Shown one piece after another: positions 62,368-64,000 of a stretch of DNA of 64,000 bases; positions within the stretch are counted from its first letter, which is position 1, and each line of letters starts with the position of its first letter. The stretch comes from Nocardioides guangzhouensis (GTDB lineage Bacteria > Actinomycetota > Actinomycetes > Propionibacteriales > Nocardioidaceae): the NCBI RefSeq assembly GCF_004519545.1, contig NZ_SDKM01000001.1, forward strand, positions 62,001-126,000, given 5' to 3'. Below the pieces are notes generated by a model. The model searched no databases. It saw only the letters and a program-made list of their open reading frames with translations, and was not told where the DNA came from. Position numbers and translations under genes: made by a program.

Positions 62368-63396
62368 TCAGAAGCGCCTCGGCTCCGAGACCAGCACCTG
62401 CTGGAGGGCCTCGAACTCCTCGACGCACTTGCCTGAGCCGAGCGCGACCGAGGTCAGCGGGTCCTCGGCGACGTGCACGGGCATGCCGGTCTCGTGGCGG
62501 ATCCTCTCGTCGAGGCCGCGCAGCAGCGCGCCGCCACCGGTGAGCACGATGCCGCGGTCCATGATGTCGCCGGCCAGCTCGGGCGGGGTCTGGTCGAGGG
62601 TCGACCGGACCGCGTCGACGATCATGTGCAGTGGCTCCTCGAGGGCCTGGCGCACCTCGGCACTGGACACCACGACCGTGCGGGGCAGGCCGGAGACCAT
62701 GTCGCGGCCGCGGATCTCCGCCTCCGGCTCGCTGGTCAGCGGGAACGCCGACCCGAGCGTCATCTTGATCTCCTCGGCGGTGCGCTCGCCGAGCATGAGG
62801 GAGTACTCCTTCTTCATCCAGGCGATCACTGCCTGGTCGAGGTCGTCGCCGGCGGTGCGGATGCTGAGCGAGGTGACGATGCCGCCGAGGGAGATCACCG
62901 CGACCTCGGTGGTGCCGCCGCCGACGTCGACGACCATGTTGCCGGTGGCCTCGTGGACGGGCAGCCCGGCGCCGATCGCCGCGGCCATCGGCTCCTCGAC
63001 GATGTAGACGCGGCGGGCGCCGGCCTGGTAGCCGGCCTCCTTGACCGCGCGCTGCTCGACGGCGGTGATGCCGCTGGGCACGCACACCACGAGCCGCGGC
63101 TTGGCGAAGTAGCGCCGCCGGTGCACCTGCTGGATGAAGTAGCGCAGCATCTGCTCGGTGGCGTCGAAGTCCGCGATGACGCCGTCCTTGAGCGGCCTGA
63201 TCGCGGTGATGTTGTCGGGGGTGCGGCCGATCATCCGCTTGGCCTCGTGCCCCACGGCGAGGATCTCGTTGGTGGTCGAGTTCAGGGCGACCACCGACGG
63301 CTCGTCGAGCAGCACACCCTTGCCGCGGACGTAGACCAGCGTGTTGGCGGTGCCGAGGTCGACGGCCATGTCGCGGCCGATCAGACTGTTCGCCAT
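62368..63396 (-). CDS. mreB: rod-shape-determining actin homologue MreB
   Basis: MreB is the filament-forming ATPase that directs lateral wall synthesis. The 342-residue protein has the phosphate-1 motif [19 protein letters not shown], the phosphate-2 motif [19 protein letters not shown], the adenosine motif near [18 protein letters not shown], and [15 protein letters not shown]. Its presence with a full Rod operon is consistent with lateral growth or coccobacillary shape; many Nocardioidaceae keep these genes while polar-growing relatives lost them. AGAGGT lies 9 bases before the ATG. Confidence 0.97.
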   Translation of the reverse strand: MANSLIGRDMAVDLGTANTLVYVRGKGVLLDEPSVVALNSTTNEILAVGHEAKRMIGRTPDNITAIRPLKDGVIADFDATEQMLRYFIQQVHRRRYFAKPRLVVCVPSGITAVEQRAVKEAGYQAGARRVYIVEEPMAAAIGAGLPVHEATGNMVVDVGGGTTEVAVISLGGIVTSLSIRTAGDDLDQAVIAWMKKEYSLMLGERTAEEIKMTLGSAFPLTSEPEAEIRGRDMVSGLPRTVVVSSAEVRQALEEPLHMIVDAVRSTLDQTPPELAGDIMDRGIVLTGGGALLRGLDERIRHETGMPVHVAEDPLTSVALGSGKCVEEFEALQQVLVSEPRRF

Positions 63397-63486
63397 GCGC
63401 GGGTACCTCTGTGACTCGTGGGGAAGATGAGACGAGCGTAGGTTCCGGGCACGCCGAAGCCGTGGAGGACACGCTGCGGACAGGGG

Positions 63487-64000
63487 TCAGCCGAGCTGGA
63501 TCGGGTCCTTGTCGACGGAGTAGTCGCCGGCACGGTCGCGGCCGATCCCGAAGCACTCGTCGGTGCCCCCGGAGAAGAGGTACGCCGGCTCCTGGTCGAG
63601 CCGCGACAGGCGGAGGGTGAGGTCGTCCTTCGTGCCGCGCACGGTGGCCTCGTCGACCACCTCGGCCTCGAAGCCGGCCTGGGTCAGCAGTCCCGCGAGC
63701 CGGGTGAGGTCGGCCCGGGTGGGAGCCACGGCGAGGTCGAGCCGCCCGTTGACGGAGTAGGCGTAGCCGGTGGCACCCCGGAGGTCGCTGCGGCACGTGT
63801 CGTAGTTGCCCTGGCTGAACCGCAGCTGCGCGGGCAGGCCGGCGGTGACCGTGTCGAGGGCGGCGGTGAGCTCCGTGACCGTCTGGTCCCGGCTGTCCCG
63901 CAGGCCCTGCTCCTGCGCCTCCTCCTCACCCGAGCCCGGTCGGCACCCGGTCATCGCCACCACCCCCAGGATCACGCCCACCAGCACGACGGCCAGCCGG
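63487..64000 (-). CDS. lipoprotein of unknown function (5' end outside window)
   Basis: The frame is open to the right edge. The first visible residues, RLAVVLVGVILGVVAMTGCRPGSG, look like the hydrophobic core and lipobox (MTGC) of a lipoprotein signal whose basic start lies just beyond 64000; a GTG inside the window would leave an unusually short signal. The mature part of about 150 residues has two cysteines (NYDTCRSDL and TDECFGIG) and ends VDKDPIQLG. No family is recognised. It precedes mreB by 90 bases on the same strand, so it may share the mre operon or simply stand before its promoter. Confidence 0.72.
   Translation of the reverse strand, partial: RLAVVLVGVILGVVAMTGCRPGSGEEEAQEQGLRDSRDQTVTELTAALDTVTAGLPAQLRFSQGNYDTCRSDLRGATGYAYSVNGRLDLAVAPTRADLTRLAGLLTQAGFEAEVVDEATVRGTKDDLTLRLSRLDQEPAYLFSGGTDECFGIGRDRAGDYSVDKDPIQLG

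Overview
The window is very G+C-rich chromosomal DNA with strong third-position G/C bias. It looks like a free-living actinobacterium of the Nocardioidaceae, most likely Nocardioides; this is inferred from gene content and order, not from a marker gene. The content is mostly housekeeping: gatCAB, ligA, ilvD, mnmA with a cysteine desulfurase, proB, the rplU-rpmA-obgE block, an RNase E/G, a TIGR03960/TIGR03936 radical-SAM pair, and mreBCD-mrdA-rodA. Accessory genes sit between these blocks. I saw no rRNA, tRNA, insertion sequence, prophage or CRISPR array.

Layout. 1-6.5 kb: S66 peptidase (partial), VOC protein, kynureninase, a secreted protein, ilvD and a PhoD-type phosphatase broken by one missing base. 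6.6-17.6 kb: small membrane protein, lipoprotein, a 1474-residue BTAD/STAND/WD40 regulator, SRPBCC and BNR-repeat proteins, an EamA transporter, an alpha/beta hydrolase, a PQQ-type sugar dehydrogenase lipoprotein and a DUF2269-like protein. 17.9-21.3 kb: gatC-gatA-gatB with start/stop overlaps. 21.3-28.5 kb: a SpoIIE-type phosphatase overlapping a CarH-like B12-binding protein, an SGNH lipoprotein and a cellulose-synthase-like glycosyltransferase operon. 28.5-42.8 kb: ligA, a TetR/MFS efflux pair with a clear operator, a B12-independent methionine synthase-like gene with mnmA and cysteine desulfurase, proB, obgE, rpmA, rplU. 42.8-57.3 kb: tyrosine phosphatase, RNase E/G, the radical-SAM partners separated by an insert of three genes, an MDMPI-SnoaL fusion with a phosphotransferase, and a Ca2+/H+ antiporter. 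57.6-64 kb: mreB-mreC-mreD-mrdA-rodA, preceded by a partial lipoprotein gene.

The most unusual feature is intergenic. Three arrays (17.7, 43.6 and 51.9 kb) carry 4, 5 and 6 copies of one imperfect palindrome with a CTGCAATTGCAG core. The spacing between copies is 51 or 52 bp every time, although the 17-18 bp between palindromes varies. Other 3'-end junctions carry different repeats: a 44-bp-period palindrome array beside ilvD, a large inverted repeat at 25.4 kb, two related long palindromes flanking one gene at 34-35 kb, and a 22-bp tandem array at 57.4 kb. These are not coding and do not look like simple single terminators. A second recurrent signal is an actinobacterial -10 hexamer (TANNNT) 5-8 bases before a start codon that lacks a Shine-Dalgarno sequence, which predicts leaderless mRNAs for at least nine genes.
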